From: Rhodococcus opacus B4
GTDB taxonomy: Bacteria; Actinomycetota; Actinomycetes; Mycobacteriales; Mycobacteriaceae
Length of the DNA: 64,000 nucleotides
NCBI RefSeq assembly: GCF_000010805.1
Contig: NC_012522.1
Span: 2,542,001-2,606,000, forward strand
Direction of reading: 5' to 3'
In this document: in pieces, positions 32,339 to 41,411 of the stretch
Numbering within the stretch: position 1 is the first letter of the stretch
Layout: each line of letters opens with the position of its first letter
Position numbers and translations under genes: made by a program
Notes under the pieces: generated by a model
The model's database searches: none
The model's input: only the letters and a program-made list of their open reading frames with translations
What the model was told of the DNA's origin: nothing

Positions 32339-33577
32339 ATGACCCACTCGCCGACCCACCGGATCGACATCTTCGATCCGGCCCACCTCGACGAACCGAA
32401 CGAGCTGTACCGGATACTCCGCGAGCACTCCCCCGTCCATCGCGTCGCAGGCACCGACTTCTTCCTCGTGTCCACGTGGGATCTCGTGACCGAGGCGGCC
32501 AACCGCACCGAAGACTTCTCCTCGCACCTCACCGGGGTGCTGGTGCAGCAGCCGGAGGGACCGCCCACGACGTTCGACATGGACGGCGGCGGCCGGGCGA
32601 TCCACGTGCTGGCCACCGCCGACGACCCGACCCACCTGCACCATCGCAAACTCGTGCTGCCCACGCTCGGGCGCCGCATCCGGGCGCTGACCCCCACGGT
32701 GCAGTCGCTCGTCGACACCCTGTGGGACGAGGGGGTGCGGGACGGGCGGATCGACTGGGCGGCCGAGATGGCCGACCGACTACCCCTGACGATGGTGGCG
32801 CATCTCATCGGGCTGCCCGAGGAGGACGTTCCCCAGCTACTCGCCTGGGCCTACGACAGCACGGAGATGCTGGGAGGGATCGTCGACGCGAATCGCCTCG
32901 GCCCGCTCGTCGCCTCCGTGACCGAACTGGCCGCGTATCTGCGGGCCGAACTCGTGCGGGCACGGTCGGGTCCCTCGGAGGATCTCCTGGGAGTGCTCGC
33001 ACATGCGTGCAATGCCGGGGAACTCCTCGAGGACGTGGCGGTACTCGTCCTCCTCCAGTTGGTCGGCGCCGGCGGCGAATCGACCGCGGGCCTGATCGCG
33101 AACGCCGCCCGCCTCCTGTCCACCCATCCCGACGTGCAGACACGACTCCGGCAGGAACCCGCACTCGTCGACGCGTTCCTCGACGAGGCGCTGCGTCTCG
33201 AATCGCCGTTCCGCGGGCATCACCGGCACGTGGTCGCCGACACCACCCTCGGGGGCGTCGACCTGCCCGCGGGTAGCCATCTGCTCCTGCTGTGGGGCGC
33301 GGCCAACCGAGATCCGGCCGCGTTCGACCGGCCGGGCGAGATCGTGCTGGACCGTCCACACATCCGCTCCCACCTCGCGTTCGGCAAGGGCGTCCACTTC
33401 TGCGTCGGATCGGCGCTCGCCCGCATGGAGGCACTCACCGCCACCACCACACTGCTCGCGCGCACCGAGCAGTTCTCCCTCGCCGACGACGCCGAGTCAC
33501 GGTGGCTCCCCAGCCTGCTCGTGCGCCGTCACAGCGCGCTCCCGCTCCGGATCGGGCAGGCGACACGCCCTGATTGA
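32339..33577 (+). CDS. Cytochrome P450
   Basis: This 412-residue bacterial P450 has the I-helix motif AGGEST (residues 244-249), the ExxR pair Glu283-Arg286 (EALR), and the heme loop HLAFGKGVHFCVGSALARME with Cys355 as axial ligand. It should hydroxylate a hydrophobic substrate using electrons from a ferredoxin and reductase, which are not encoded here. AAGGAG precedes the ATG. A TetR gene, a CoA ligase and a carboxylase follow in the same direction, so the P450 product may be oxidised on to an acid and then activated. The substrate cannot be told from sequence. Confidence 0.92.
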   Translation: MTHSPTHRIDIFDPAHLDEPNELYRILREHSPVHRVAGTDFFLVSTWDLVTEAANRTEDFSSHLTGVLVQQPEGPPTTFDMDGGGRAIHVLATADDPTHLHHRKLVLPTLGRRIRALTPTVQSLVDTLWDEGVRDGRIDWAAEMADRLPLTMVAHLIGLPEEDVPQLLAWAYDSTEMLGGIVDANRLGPLVASVTELAAYLRAELVRARSGPSEDLLGVLAHACNAGELLEDVAVLVLLQLVGAGGESTAGLIANAARLLSTHPDVQTRLRQEPALVDAFLDEALRLESPFRGHHRHVVADTTLGGVDLPAGSHLLLLWGAANRDPAAFDRPGEIVLDRPHIRSHLAFGKGVHFCVGSALARMEALTATTTLLARTEQFSLADDAESRWLPSLLVRRHSALPLRIGQATRPD

Positions 33578-33579
33578 CA

Positions 33580-33589
33580 TTGACGTCAA
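33580..33589. promoter_or_regulatory. TTGACGTCAA palindrome before a TetR gene
   Basis: The ten-base palindrome TTGACGTCAA lies 14 bases before the GTG start of the TetR gene and two bases after the P450 stop. TGACGTCA-centred sites are common TetR operators, so it may give autoregulation of the TetR/ligase/carboxylase genes. Confidence 0.5.
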
Positions 33590-33603
33590 CATCAACACAT
33601 ACT

Positions 33604-34230
33604 GTGACCGTGACCACAAGCGAGGCTCAGGAGCGGGCGCGGTCGGCGCGGAAAGACAACGACGGTCCCCGCCGCCGCGAACTCCTCCGCGCCGCGAGCG
33701 CCTGCTTCGCCGAACTCGGCTACGACCGGACGACCGTCGAAGTGATCACCACCCGGGCCGAAGTGTCGCGGGCAACGTTCTACGCCTACTTCTCGTCGAA
33801 GGACGAGGTGTTCCACGCCGTCGCCGCCGACGTGTGCGAGGAGTTCCTCGAGGCCCAGCACGTGGAAGGACCGGCCAGCGAGGACCTGCGAGAGGTGCTG
33901 CGCACCACCACGAAAGCGTTCGTGGAAGCCGTATACACCAACGGGCGCGTCCTCGAACTGATCCGGCACCGCGCCCGGCTCGACCCCGAGGTCGGCCGAA
34001 GCTGGACCACCGTGCAGACCCGGCTCATCCGCCGCTACACCCGGTTCATCGAGCGCATCAACGCCTCGTGCGACGTCACACCGTGCGCGCCGCCCGCCCG
34101 CATCGCGCAGACCCTCGCCGACGCCCAGCTCGCGGGCGCCGCCCGGCTGGTGGACGCGACGGCCCGTGAACAACGCCGGTACACCGCCGACCTGACCGCC
34201 ATCTCCGAAAGACTCATCGGCTTCGCCTAG
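33604..34230 (+). CDS. TetR-family regulator between P450 and CoA ligase
   Basis: The protein (208 residues from the GTG at 33604) has a TetR helix-turn-helix at about residues 22-68 (RRRELLRAASACFAELGYDRTTV, VSRATFYAYFSSKDEVF). No ribosome site is evident before the GTG codons at 33604 and 33610, so the start is uncertain or the mRNA is leaderless. It sits 26 bases after the P450 stop and 33 before the ligase ATG, in the same direction, so it probably controls this set. The ligand may be an acyl-CoA. Confidence 0.85.
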   Translation: MTVTTSEAQERARSARKDNDGPRRRELLRAASACFAELGYDRTTVEVITTRAEVSRATFYAYFSSKDEVFHAVAADVCEEFLEAQHVEGPASEDLREVLRTTTKAFVEAVYTNGRVLELIRHRARLDPEVGRSWTTVQTRLIRRYTRFIERINASCDVTPCAPPARIAQTLADAQLAGAARLVDATAREQRRYTADLTAISERLIGFA

Positions 34231-34263
34231 CAACGACAATCCGCACAGAATCGGGAGTTCGGT

Positions 34264-35973
34264 ATGCCCACTTCGCCTTCGAGCAACCCCACGGCACTGG
34301 AATCGGCCCTCGCCGAGATCAGAGAACTCCAGGACGCCGCGTGGCCGCCGCAGGTACCGCGGTTCGTCGAGTACCCGATCGAGGGCCGCACCGTCATCGA
34401 CTACCTGCGGCACTGGGCATCGGAGCGACCGCAGACCGTCGCGATCGACTTCTACGGTCGTGCCATCACGTACACCGAACTCGACGAACTGTCCGACCGC
34501 TTCGCCGGCTGGCTCCGGAAGCGGGGCGCGGCCGCCGGCGACCGCGTCGGCGTCCATCTCACCAACTGTCCGCAGTTCCATGTCGCCATGCTCGGGATCC
34601 TGAAGATCGGCGCCGTCCACGTCCCGATCAACCCGTTGTTCCGGGAGCACGAACTCGCATACGAACTCGTGGACGCCGGTGTGGAGATCCTGCTGACCCA
34701 GGATTCTTTCGCGGACATGGTCGAATCCGTGCGCGACCAGACGGCGCTGCGGCACGTCGCGGTCACGGCGCTGTCGGACATGCTGCCGGACGAACCCAGC
34801 GTGGCACCACCGTTCCCCCACGCCTCCGCAGTCACCGACTGGGCGGAGATCATGAACACTCAACGCGCAGAGCCGATTCCGATGTATCCCGACGCGCTGG
34901 CGGCACTGAACTACACCGGGGGCACCACCGGGATGCCGAAGGGCTGCGAACACACGCAGGCGCACATGGTCTACACCGCCGCCACCGCGACGCTGGCAGG
35001 CGGGAAGCAGGTGGGCGAGGCTCCCCCGGTGGTCCTCGGATTCCTGCCCATCTTCTGGATCGCCGGCGAGGACTTCGGCATCCTGTATCCGCTGATCAAC
35101 GGCGGCACCGTCGTGCTCCTCAACCGCTGGGACCCGGACGCCGCGGCGACGCTCGTCGAAAGTCGTGGGGTGACGTCGATGGTGGGGACGGTCGACAACT
35201 TTGTGGAACTGATGGACCTGCCCGGCTTCCGCGACAGAGACTTCTCCACCCTCGACAACGCGATGGCCGTGTCGTTCGTGCTCAAACTCGACCCCGCGAT
35301 TCGCGGGCGCTGGCGCGACGCCACCGGGCACGTGCTCCGGGAGGCCAGTTACGGTATGACGGAGACGCACACCGCCGACACCATCACGCTCGGTTTCCAG
35401 ACCGGCGACGAAGACCTGCTCAGCCAACCCGTGTTCTGCGGACTCCCGGTTCCGGGCACCGACGTGCTGATCGTCGACGAGGCCGGTGCGCCCGTGCCGG
35501 TGGGGCAACCCGGACAGATCATCGTCCGCAGTCCGTCGCTGCTCACCGGTTACTACGGCAAACCCGATGCCACCGCCGCCGCGCTCCGCGACGGCTGGCT
35601 CCAGACCGGCGATGTCGGCAAGCTGAACGGCAAAGGCGCACTGCACTATCTGGCGCGCAACAAGGAAATGATCAAGACCAACGGAATGAGCGTGTTCCCC
35701 TCCGAGGTGGAGGCACTGCTCCTGCTGCATCCCGACATCCAGTCGGCCGCGGTCGTCCCGAAGCCCGATCCGGGCAAGGGTCAGGTGCCGTTCGCCTTCG
35801 TCCAGCTCCTGCCCGACCGCCAGGTTTCCGCAGAGGAACTGCGGGAGTGGGCGGCCCGGAACATGGCCACCTACAAGGTCCCCACCGTCGAGGTGCTCGA
35901 CGCCCTACCCATGACGGCGACCGGGAAGGTCCGCAAGGCCGACCTGTTCGCTCTGGCCGAGGAGTACAAGTGA
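34264..35973 (+). CDS. Acyl-CoA synthetase, AMP-forming
   Basis: This 569-residue ANL ligase has YTGGTTGMPKG at residues 217-227 (Gly replaces the usual Ser of the P-loop), the motif YGMTETHTA, the hinge LARNKEMIKTNGMSVFPSEVE, and the C-terminal catalytic Lys in MTATGKVRKADLF. GGGAG precedes the ATG. Its stop overlaps the GTG start of the carboxylase by four bases (GTGA), so ligase and carboxylase are co-translated. The natural inference is that it makes the acyl-CoA that the carboxylase then uses. Confidence 0.9.
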   Translation: MPTSPSSNPTALESALAEIRELQDAAWPPQVPRFVEYPIEGRTVIDYLRHWASERPQTVAIDFYGRAITYTELDELSDRFAGWLRKRGAAAGDRVGVHLTNCPQFHVAMLGILKIGAVHVPINPLFREHELAYELVDAGVEILLTQDSFADMVESVRDQTALRHVAVTALSDMLPDEPSVAPPFPHASAVTDWAEIMNTQRAEPIPMYPDALAALNYTGGTTGMPKGCEHTQAHMVYTAATATLAGGKQVGEAPPVVLGFLPIFWIAGEDFGILYPLINGGTVVLLNRWDPDAAATLVESRGVTSMVGTVDNFVELMDLPGFRDRDFSTLDNAMAVSFVLKLDPAIRGRWRDATGHVLREASYGMTETHTADTITLGFQTGDEDLLSQPVFCGLPVPGTDVLIVDEAGAPVPVGQPGQIIVRSPSLLTGYYGKPDATAAALRDGWLQTGDVGKLNGKGALHYLARNKEMIKTNGMSVFPSEVEALLLLHPDIQSAAVVPKPDPGKGQVPFAFVQLLPDRQVSAEELREWAARNMATYKVPTVEVLDALPMTATGKVRKADLFALAEEYK

Positions 35974-38900
35974 CCCTGCTGGTCGCCAATCGTGGCGAGA
36001 TCGCGCTCCGCATCATCCGCACCGCCGAGGAGATGTCTGTCGACACCGTCGCCGTCTACGCGGAGGACGACGCGGACAGCCCCCACGTGCGCGCCGCGAC
36101 CGAAGCAGTCGCACTCCACGGTTCCGGCCCGTCCGCCTACCTGGACACTCGGGCCATCCTCGACGCGGCCGCGGAGTTCGGTGCCACGGCAGTGCATCCC
36201 GGGTACGGCTTCCTCAGCGAGAACGCCGACTTCGCACGTGCATGCGCCGAGGCCGGGCTGACCTTCGTGGGACCGAGCCCCGAGGTGCTCGACATCTTCG
36301 GCGACAAGTCGTCCGCACGCGAGGCCGCGGTCGCCGCGAAGGTACCGGTGCTCGCCGCGACCACCGGTCCCACCGATCTCGACGGCGTCCGCATGTTCTT
36401 CGCGGAACACCCGGGCGGCATCATGATCAAGGCGCTCGCGGGCGGCGGCGGTCGCGGCATCCGTGCCGTCCGCAGCGCAGACCGGATCGACGAGGCCTAC
36501 CGGCTCTGCGCGTCCGAGGCGCAACTCGGATTCGGCAACCCCGCACTGTTCGCCGAGGCACTGCTCGACGGCGCCCGGCACATCGAGGTGCAGGTCGTTG
36601 CGGCACCGCAGGCGGGCGTGACGCGGGCACTCGCCGTCGGTGACCGCGACTGCAGCGTGCAGCGCCGCCACCAGAAACTCGTCGAGATCGCACCCGCGCA
36701 GGGACTCGATCCCGGACTGCGCGGCGAACTCCACGAGGCCGCGGCGCGCCTGTGTGCCAGTGTCGGCTACCGGGGCCTGGCCACCGTCGAATTCCTGGTG
36801 TCGCCAGACGGATTCGTGTTCCTGGAGGTCAATCCTCGGATCCAGGTGGAACACACGGTCACCGAAGAGGTGACGGGGATCGACCTCGTCGCCGTGCAGA
36901 TCGACATCGCGCGGGGAGCGGACTTCGACGACCTGTCGCTGCCGGACGGGATCGGCGCCACCGGACTCGACACGTCGGGCACACTCGCTGTCGCACGCGG
37001 AATCGCCGTCCAGTCCCGGGTGAACATGGAGACGATGCGCCCCGACGGTCAGGCCGTTCCCGCCGCGGGAACGCTCTCCGTCTTCTCCCCGCCGACGGGA
37101 CCGGGTGTGCGCGTGGACACCTACGGCCGGCCGGGACTGTCGCCGAGCCCGCGGTACGACTCGCTCCTCGCGAAGGTGATCGTCCATTCGCGCGGGCAGT
37201 CGTTCTCCGCCGCGGTGCGGAAGGCCGATGCGGCGCTCGCCGAGTTCGTCGTCGAGGGCGTCCCCACCAATATCGGCTTCCTCCGGGCGATTCTGGCCGA
37301 TCCCGGCTTCGCCGACGGCGTCGTCGGCACCGACCATCTCGCCGAGCGGATGAGTGCGCTCGTCGACGCCGCGCACGTGCACCAGCCGGCGGAGGTGGCG
37401 TCGGAGGCACTCGAGTTGCGGGCCGGCGAGGACGTGTTGCGCGCCCACATGGCCGGGACGGTCGTGGAGTCGACCGGAGAAGGGGCGACCGTGGAGTCGG
37501 GTGCCCAACTCGTCGTGCTCGAGGCCATGAAGATGCAGCACGTGATCGCCGCCCCCGCGGGCGCGGTGGTCGAGCGGAATCTGGTGTCGCCCGGGCAGAC
37601 CGTCAGCGCCGGCGACCCGTTGGTCGTGATCCGCCGCACCGCGGCGGAGACGAGTGGCGTGGCTGACAGCGCAATCGATCTCGATCGTGAGCGTGCCGAT
37701 CTGGCGGAGATCCGGGAGCGCCACGAATACACGCTCGACGCCGCCCGGCCCGCTGCGATCGCGAAGCGGGCGAAGCTCGGGAGGCGAAGCGCACGCGCCA
37801 ACATCGACGATCTGGTCGACCCCGGCAGCTTCGTCGAGTACGGACCCTTGGTCCTGGCCGCGCAGCGCAGCCGCCGCTCCGAGCAGGATCTGATCGAGAA
37901 CACCCCCGCAGACGGTCTCGTCGCCGGACTCGCCACCGTCAACGGGGACGTGTTCGGCCCGCAGGATTCGCAGGCGGTGGTGCTGTCGTACGACTACACG
38001 GTGCTCGCCGGTACCCAGGGCATGCGCAACCACGCGAAGACGGACCGGGTGATCGAACTCGCCGGCCGCAAGCAGGTTCCGGTCGTCCTGTTCGCCGAGG
38101 GTGGCGGCGGACGGCCCGGCGACACCGACGCCGGACCGGCAGCCGGCCTGGACCTGAACACCTTCCGGTCGCTGGCGGCGCTGAACGGGAAGGTGCCGCT
38201 GGTGTCGATCGTGTCCGGTCGCTGCTTTGCGGGCAATGCCGCCCTGGCCGGGGTCTGCGACGTCCTGATCGCCACCCCCGACGCGAACATCGGCATGGGC
38301 GGTCCGGCGATGGTCGGGGGCGGCGGACTCGGTGTGTACCGGCCGGAGGACATCGGTCCGGTCGACGTGCAGCGGCGCAACGGCGTCATCGACCTGCTCG
38401 CCCGCGACGAGGCGCACGCCGTCGAACTCGCGAAGACGTACCTCTCGTACTTCCAGGGGGTGCTCCCCGACTGGGAAGCCCCCGACGAGCGGCTGGCACG
38501 CCACGTCGTCCCGGAGAACCGGTTGCGCGCCTACGACGTGCGCAGTGCCGTGGAATCCATCGCCGACGTCGGCTCGGTCCTCGAACTACGCCGCGACCAC
38601 GGCGTCGGCATCGTCACCGCGCTGATCCGGGTCGAGGGAGCCCCGTACGGTCTCGTCGCGAACAGCAGCCACCACCTCGGAGGCGCGATCGACGCGGTCG
38701 CGGCGGACAAGATGGCCCGCTTCCTGGAGCTGTGCGAATCGTTCGGTCTGCCAGTCGTCTCACTGTGTGACACACCGGGATTCATGGTCGGACCCGACTC
38801 GGAGAAGGAGGCCACGGTTCGCCGGTTCGGGAAACTGTTCGTCGCGGGCGCGCGGATGACGGTGCCGTACGGGACCGTCATCCTGCGCAAGGGGTACGGC

Positions 38901-39191
38901 CTCGGCGCGATGGCCATGGCGGGCGGCTCCTTCCACGCGTCCGAGTTCACGGTCGCGTGGCCGACCGGCGAGATCGGGGCCATGGGACTGGAAGGCGCGG
39001 TGCGGCTCGGGTTCCGGAAGGAACTCGAGGCCCTCGACGACCCCGCCGAGCGCGACACCGCGTTCGCGCACCTCGTCGACGCCGCCTACCAGCACGGGAA
39101 GGCCCTCAACGCGGCGACGATCTTCGAACTCGACGACGTGATCGACCCGGCCGACTCCCGTGCCTGGATCGTGCGCCTCCGGCGCCCGTGA
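35970..39191 (+). CDS. Single-chain acyl-CoA carboxylase (biotin carboxylase + BCCP + carboxyltransferase)
   Basis: This 1073-residue protein joins all parts of a biotin-dependent carboxylase. Residues 1-450 are biotin carboxylase (VANRGEIALRIIRTAEEM, ALAGGGGRGIR, FLEVNPRIQVEHTVTE). Residues 470-555 hold the biotinyl domain with Lys521 in EAMKMQH. Residues 570-1073 are carboxyltransferase (beta part VVLSYDYTVLAGTQGMRNHAK, alpha part SLCDTPGFMVGPDSEKEATVRR). This layout is that of the actinobacterial single-chain long-chain acyl-CoA carboxylase (LCC) family, which accepts a range of acyl-CoAs. The GTG at 35970 overlaps the ligase stop. A branched or medium/long acyl-CoA substrate is inferred from context. 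Confidence 0.9.
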   Translation: MTLLVANRGEIALRIIRTAEEMSVDTVAVYAEDDADSPHVRAATEAVALHGSGPSAYLDTRAILDAAAEFGATAVHPGYGFLSENADFARACAEAGLTFVGPSPEVLDIFGDKSSAREAAVAAKVPVLAATTGPTDLDGVRMFFAEHPGGIMIKALAGGGGRGIRAVRSADRIDEAYRLCASEAQLGFGNPALFAEALLDGARHIEVQVVAAPQAGVTRALAVGDRDCSVQRRHQKLVEIAPAQGLDPGLRGELHEAAARLCASVGYRGLATVEFLVSPDGFVFLEVNPRIQVEHTVTEEVTGIDLVAVQIDIARGADFDDLSLPDGIGATGLDTSGTLAVARGIAVQSRVNMETMRPDGQAVPAAGTLSVFSPPTGPGVRVDTYGRPGLSPSPRYDSLLAKVIVHSRGQSFSAAVRKADAALAEFVVEGVPTNIGFLRAILADPGFADGVVGTDHLAERMSALVDAAHVHQPAEVASEALELRAGEDVLRAHMAGTVVESTGEGATVESGAQLVVLEAMKMQHVIAAPAGAVVERNLVSPGQTVSAGDPLVVIRRTAAETSGVADSAIDLDRERADLAEIRERHEYTLDAARPAAIAKRAKLGRRSARANIDDLVDPGSFVEYGPLVLAAQRSRRSEQDLIENTPADGLVAGLATVNGDVFGPQDSQAVVLSYDYTVLAGTQGMRNHAKTDRVIELAGRKQVPVVLFAEGGGGRPGDTDAGPAAGLDLNTFRSLAALNGKVPLVSIVSGRCFAGNAALAGVCDVLIATPDANIGMGGPAMVGGGGLGVYRPEDIGPVDVQRRNGVIDLLARDEAHAVELAKTYLSYFQGVLPDWEAPDERLARHVVPENRLRAYDVRSAVESIADVGSVLELRRDHGVGIVTALIRVEGAPYGLVANSSHHLGGAIDAVAADKMARFLELCESFGLPVVSLCDTPGFMVGPDSEKEATVRRFGKLFVAGARMTVPYGTVILRKGYGLGAMAMAGGSFHASEFTVAWPTGEIGAMGLEGAVRLGFRKELEALDDPAERDTAFAHLVDAAYQHGKALNAATIFELDDVIDPADSRAWIVRLRRP

Positions 39192-39230
39192 GTACTTGTT
39201 AACCGCGGGACGTTAATAAGTACTCACGGG
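39185..39230. terminator. Bidirectional terminator holding both stop codons
   Basis: Arms CCCGTGAGTACTTGTTAA (39185-39202) and TTAATAAGTACTCACGGG (39213-39230) pair with one mismatch around a ten-base loop. The TGA stops of the carboxylase and of the converging reductase gene lie inside the two arms. It most likely ends both transcripts. Confidence 0.8.
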
Positions 39231-40213
39231 GCGACAGCCACAACGGCCCGGCCCGAGTAGGTGCCGGCTCGCACCTGGTCGATCACCGAGACGACGTCCG
39301 CAATCGGAACGTCATGGGTGATCGACTCGAGCCGGGACGGCGCGAGGTCGGACGCGAGACGGCCCCACAGCCGGCGCCGCTGGTCGATCGGGTACTGCAC
39401 CGAATCGATCCCGAGCAGGCTGACACCACGCAGGATGAACGGCAGGACCGTGGTCTCGAGCTTCGGTCCGCCGGTCAGGCCGCTCGCCGCCACGGCACCG
39501 CCGTATTCGATGGTGCTGAGCACGTGGGCGAGGGTGGCGCCGCCGACGCAGTCGACCGCGGCAGCCCACTGGGCCTTGCCGAGCGGACGCGGTTTCGTGT
39601 CGGGTTCGGGGAGTCGTCCGATCACCTTGCTCGCGCCCAGCTGGGTGAGCAGTTCCGCCTTCTCCGGCTTTCCGCTCGACGCGACCACCTCGAAGCCGGC
39701 CGCCGACAGCAGGTCGACGGCGACGGTGCCGACGCCACCGCTCGCACCGGTCACCAGGACCGGGCCGTTGCCCGGCTCGACGCCGCGGGACTGCAGTGCC
39801 TCCACGCTCATCGCGGCCGTGAAACCGGCCGTCCCGATCGCGGCAGCGGTGCGGGTGGACATGCCGTCGAGTTTCACCACCCAGTCGGCCGGAACACGGG
39901 CGAACTGCGCGTACCCGCCGTGCCGGGCGGTGCCGATGTCGTAGCCGTGCGCGACGACCGTGTCGCCGACGGAGAACTCCGGGGACTGCGATTCGACGAC
40001 GGTGCCTGCCACATCGATGCCGGGCACGATGGGGTACTCGCGGACCACTCCACCCTTCGGCGTGAGCGCCAGCGCGTCCTTGAAGTTCACGCTGGAGTAC
40101 TCGACCTGGATCGTCACCTCGCCCTGCGGGAGGAACGACTCGCCGACCGTCTCCTGGGAGAGGCCGATGGCACCCTCGTTCTCGCGAGCGATCCAGGCGG
40201 TGAATTCCTTCAT
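39224..40213 (-). CDS. AcuI/YhdH-type acryloyl-CoA reductase-like quinone oxidoreductase
   Basis: This 329-residue medium-chain dehydrogenase/reductase has the start FTAWIARENEGAIGL, NFKDALALTPKGGVVREYPIVPGIDVAGTV, the NADP motif GASGGVGTVAVDLLSAAGF, SSGKPEKAELLTQLGASKVIGR and a YSGRAVVAV end. It lacks zinc-binding Cys residues. YhdH/AcuI members reduce acryloyl-CoA or other enoyl-CoAs with NADPH. GGAGAG precedes the ATG at 40213. It converges with the carboxylase and follows the sugar-acid operon, from which it is 88 bases away; which pathway it serves is open. Confidence 0.85.
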   Translation of the reverse strand: MKEFTAWIARENEGAIGLSQETVGESFLPQGEVTIQVEYSSVNFKDALALTPKGGVVREYPIVPGIDVAGTVVESQSPEFSVGDTVVAHGYDIGTARHGGYAQFARVPADWVVKLDGMSTRTAAAIGTAGFTAAMSVEALQSRGVEPGNGPVLVTGASGGVGTVAVDLLSAAGFEVVASSGKPEKAELLTQLGASKVIGRLPEPDTKPRPLGKAQWAAAVDCVGGATLAHVLSTIEYGGAVAASGLTGGPKLETTVLPFILRGVSLLGIDSVQYPIDQRRRLWGRLASDLAPSRLESITHDVPIADVVSVIDQVRAGTYSGRAVVAVAP

Positions 40214-40301
40214 CAGCTTGCTCTCCTGACCTCGGGGGTGCGTCGAGACCATCATGCGACAGCCGTGCCCCGCAGACGAGGCCGGGGCGAAGTTCCCCGG
40301 A

Positions 40302-41411
40302 TCAGAACCTGAGGAGCACCTTGCTCGACGACGACGCATCCCTGGCCGCCGCGAAGGCGGTGAGCGCATCGGCGACGTCGTACTCGGCCGTTACGATCGG
40401 ATCGACCACCAGCGAACCGTCGGCGAGGGCGGCCACCACCTCGTCGATCTCGTCGTTGAACCGGAACGAACCGACCAGGTCCAGTTCCCGGGTGATTGCA
40501 ATCGACACGGGTACCGGCTGATCACCGGACGGAAGCAATCCGACCATCACGACCCGGCCGCCGCGGGCCGTTCCGTGTATCGCCGATGCCAGACCGCGAT
40601 GGTTACCCGAGCATTCGATGGTGACGTCCGCTTCCACGGCCGCGACTGCGTCGGCATCGGTTGCGGTGAGGGTCTCGTCCGCACCCACGGCGCGCGCGAT
40701 CCTCAGCGGGTACTCGTGCATGTCCACCGCCGTGATCTTCCCGGCGCCCGCTCGCTTCAGTACCGCCACCACGAGCGCGCCGATCGGTCCGGCACCGATG
40801 ACGAGGACCGACCTGCCCTTCACGTCCCCTGCTCGCGCGACCGCGTGCCACGCGACGCTCGCCGGCTCGGCCAGTGAGGCGAGACGAAGGTCGAGGCCGT
40901 CGGGAAGAACCCGGAGCATGCGCGTCGGGACGGCGACGTGGCTGACGAACAACCCGTCCGCGTGCGGAAAGTGCGCCGCGCTGCCCAGATATGTGCAGCC
41001 GGGGGAAATGTTGGGGCGATCCGCCGGGTACTTGCTGGTATCGCCGCCGGGTGTCGCCGGATGGATGGTGACGGGAGTGCCGACGGCCGGTCCGCTTCCG
41101 TCCGTCGCACCGATCAGAACGGTGCCGGACGCCTCGTGCCCGAGCCGCATCGGCGCGCGGAGAATCGACTCCCCCGCCGCGCCGTGCTGCCAGTAGTGCA
41201 GATCGGATCCGCAGATTCCGCCGTAGGCGATCCGGATCACCGCTTCGTCCGGTTTCGGTGCCGCGATCGGCACGTCTTCGACGCGCAGGTCGTTCGCGCC
41301 GTGGGCGACGACCGCCTGCGCGTGCGTCGGAACCTCGATGGCTTCGGAGGCGGTGGTCGGGCTGGTGTTCATCGGTGAAATCCAGTTCTGTCGGAGGTCG
41401 GAGCTCGTCAT
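40302..41411 (-). CDS. L-idonate 5-dehydrogenase-like alcohol dehydrogenase
   Basis: This 369-residue MDR enzyme has the catalytic zinc site GICGSDLHYWQHG and GHEASG, the IdnD-like segment YLGSAAHFPHADGLF, and the cofactor motif GAGPIGALVVAVLKRAG. The four-Cys structural zinc lobe of E. coli IdnD is absent (the region reads HPATPGGDTSKYPADRPNISPGC). IdnD-type enzymes interconvert L-idonate or related sugar acids and 5-keto acids. The ATG at 41411 overlaps the kinase stop (ATGA); an alternative ATG at 41372 would remove 13 residues. It is the last gene of the sugar-acid operon. Confidence 0.82.
   Translation of the reverse strand: MTSSDLRQNWISPMNTSPTTASEAIEVPTHAQAVVAHGANDLRVEDVPIAAPKPDEAVIRIAYGGICGSDLHYWQHGAAGESILRAPMRLGHEASGTVLIGATDGSGPAVGTPVTIHPATPGGDTSKYPADRPNISPGCTYLGSAAHFPHADGLFVSHVAVPTRMLRVLPDGLDLRLASLAEPASVAWHAVARAGDVKGRSVLVIGAGPIGALVVAVLKRAGAGKITAVDMHEYPLRIARAVGADETLTATDADAVAAVEADVTIECSGNHRGLASAIHGTARGGRVVMVGLLPSGDQPVPVSIAITRELDLVGSFRFNDEIDEVVAALADGSLVVDPIVTAEYDVADALTAFAAARDASSSSKVLLRF

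Noticed and set aside
34341-35969. A frame continuing upstream of the carboxylase through the ligase gene
   Set aside because: It is the other frame of the intact ligase, Arg-rich and without motifs. The GTG at 35970 is the natural start.
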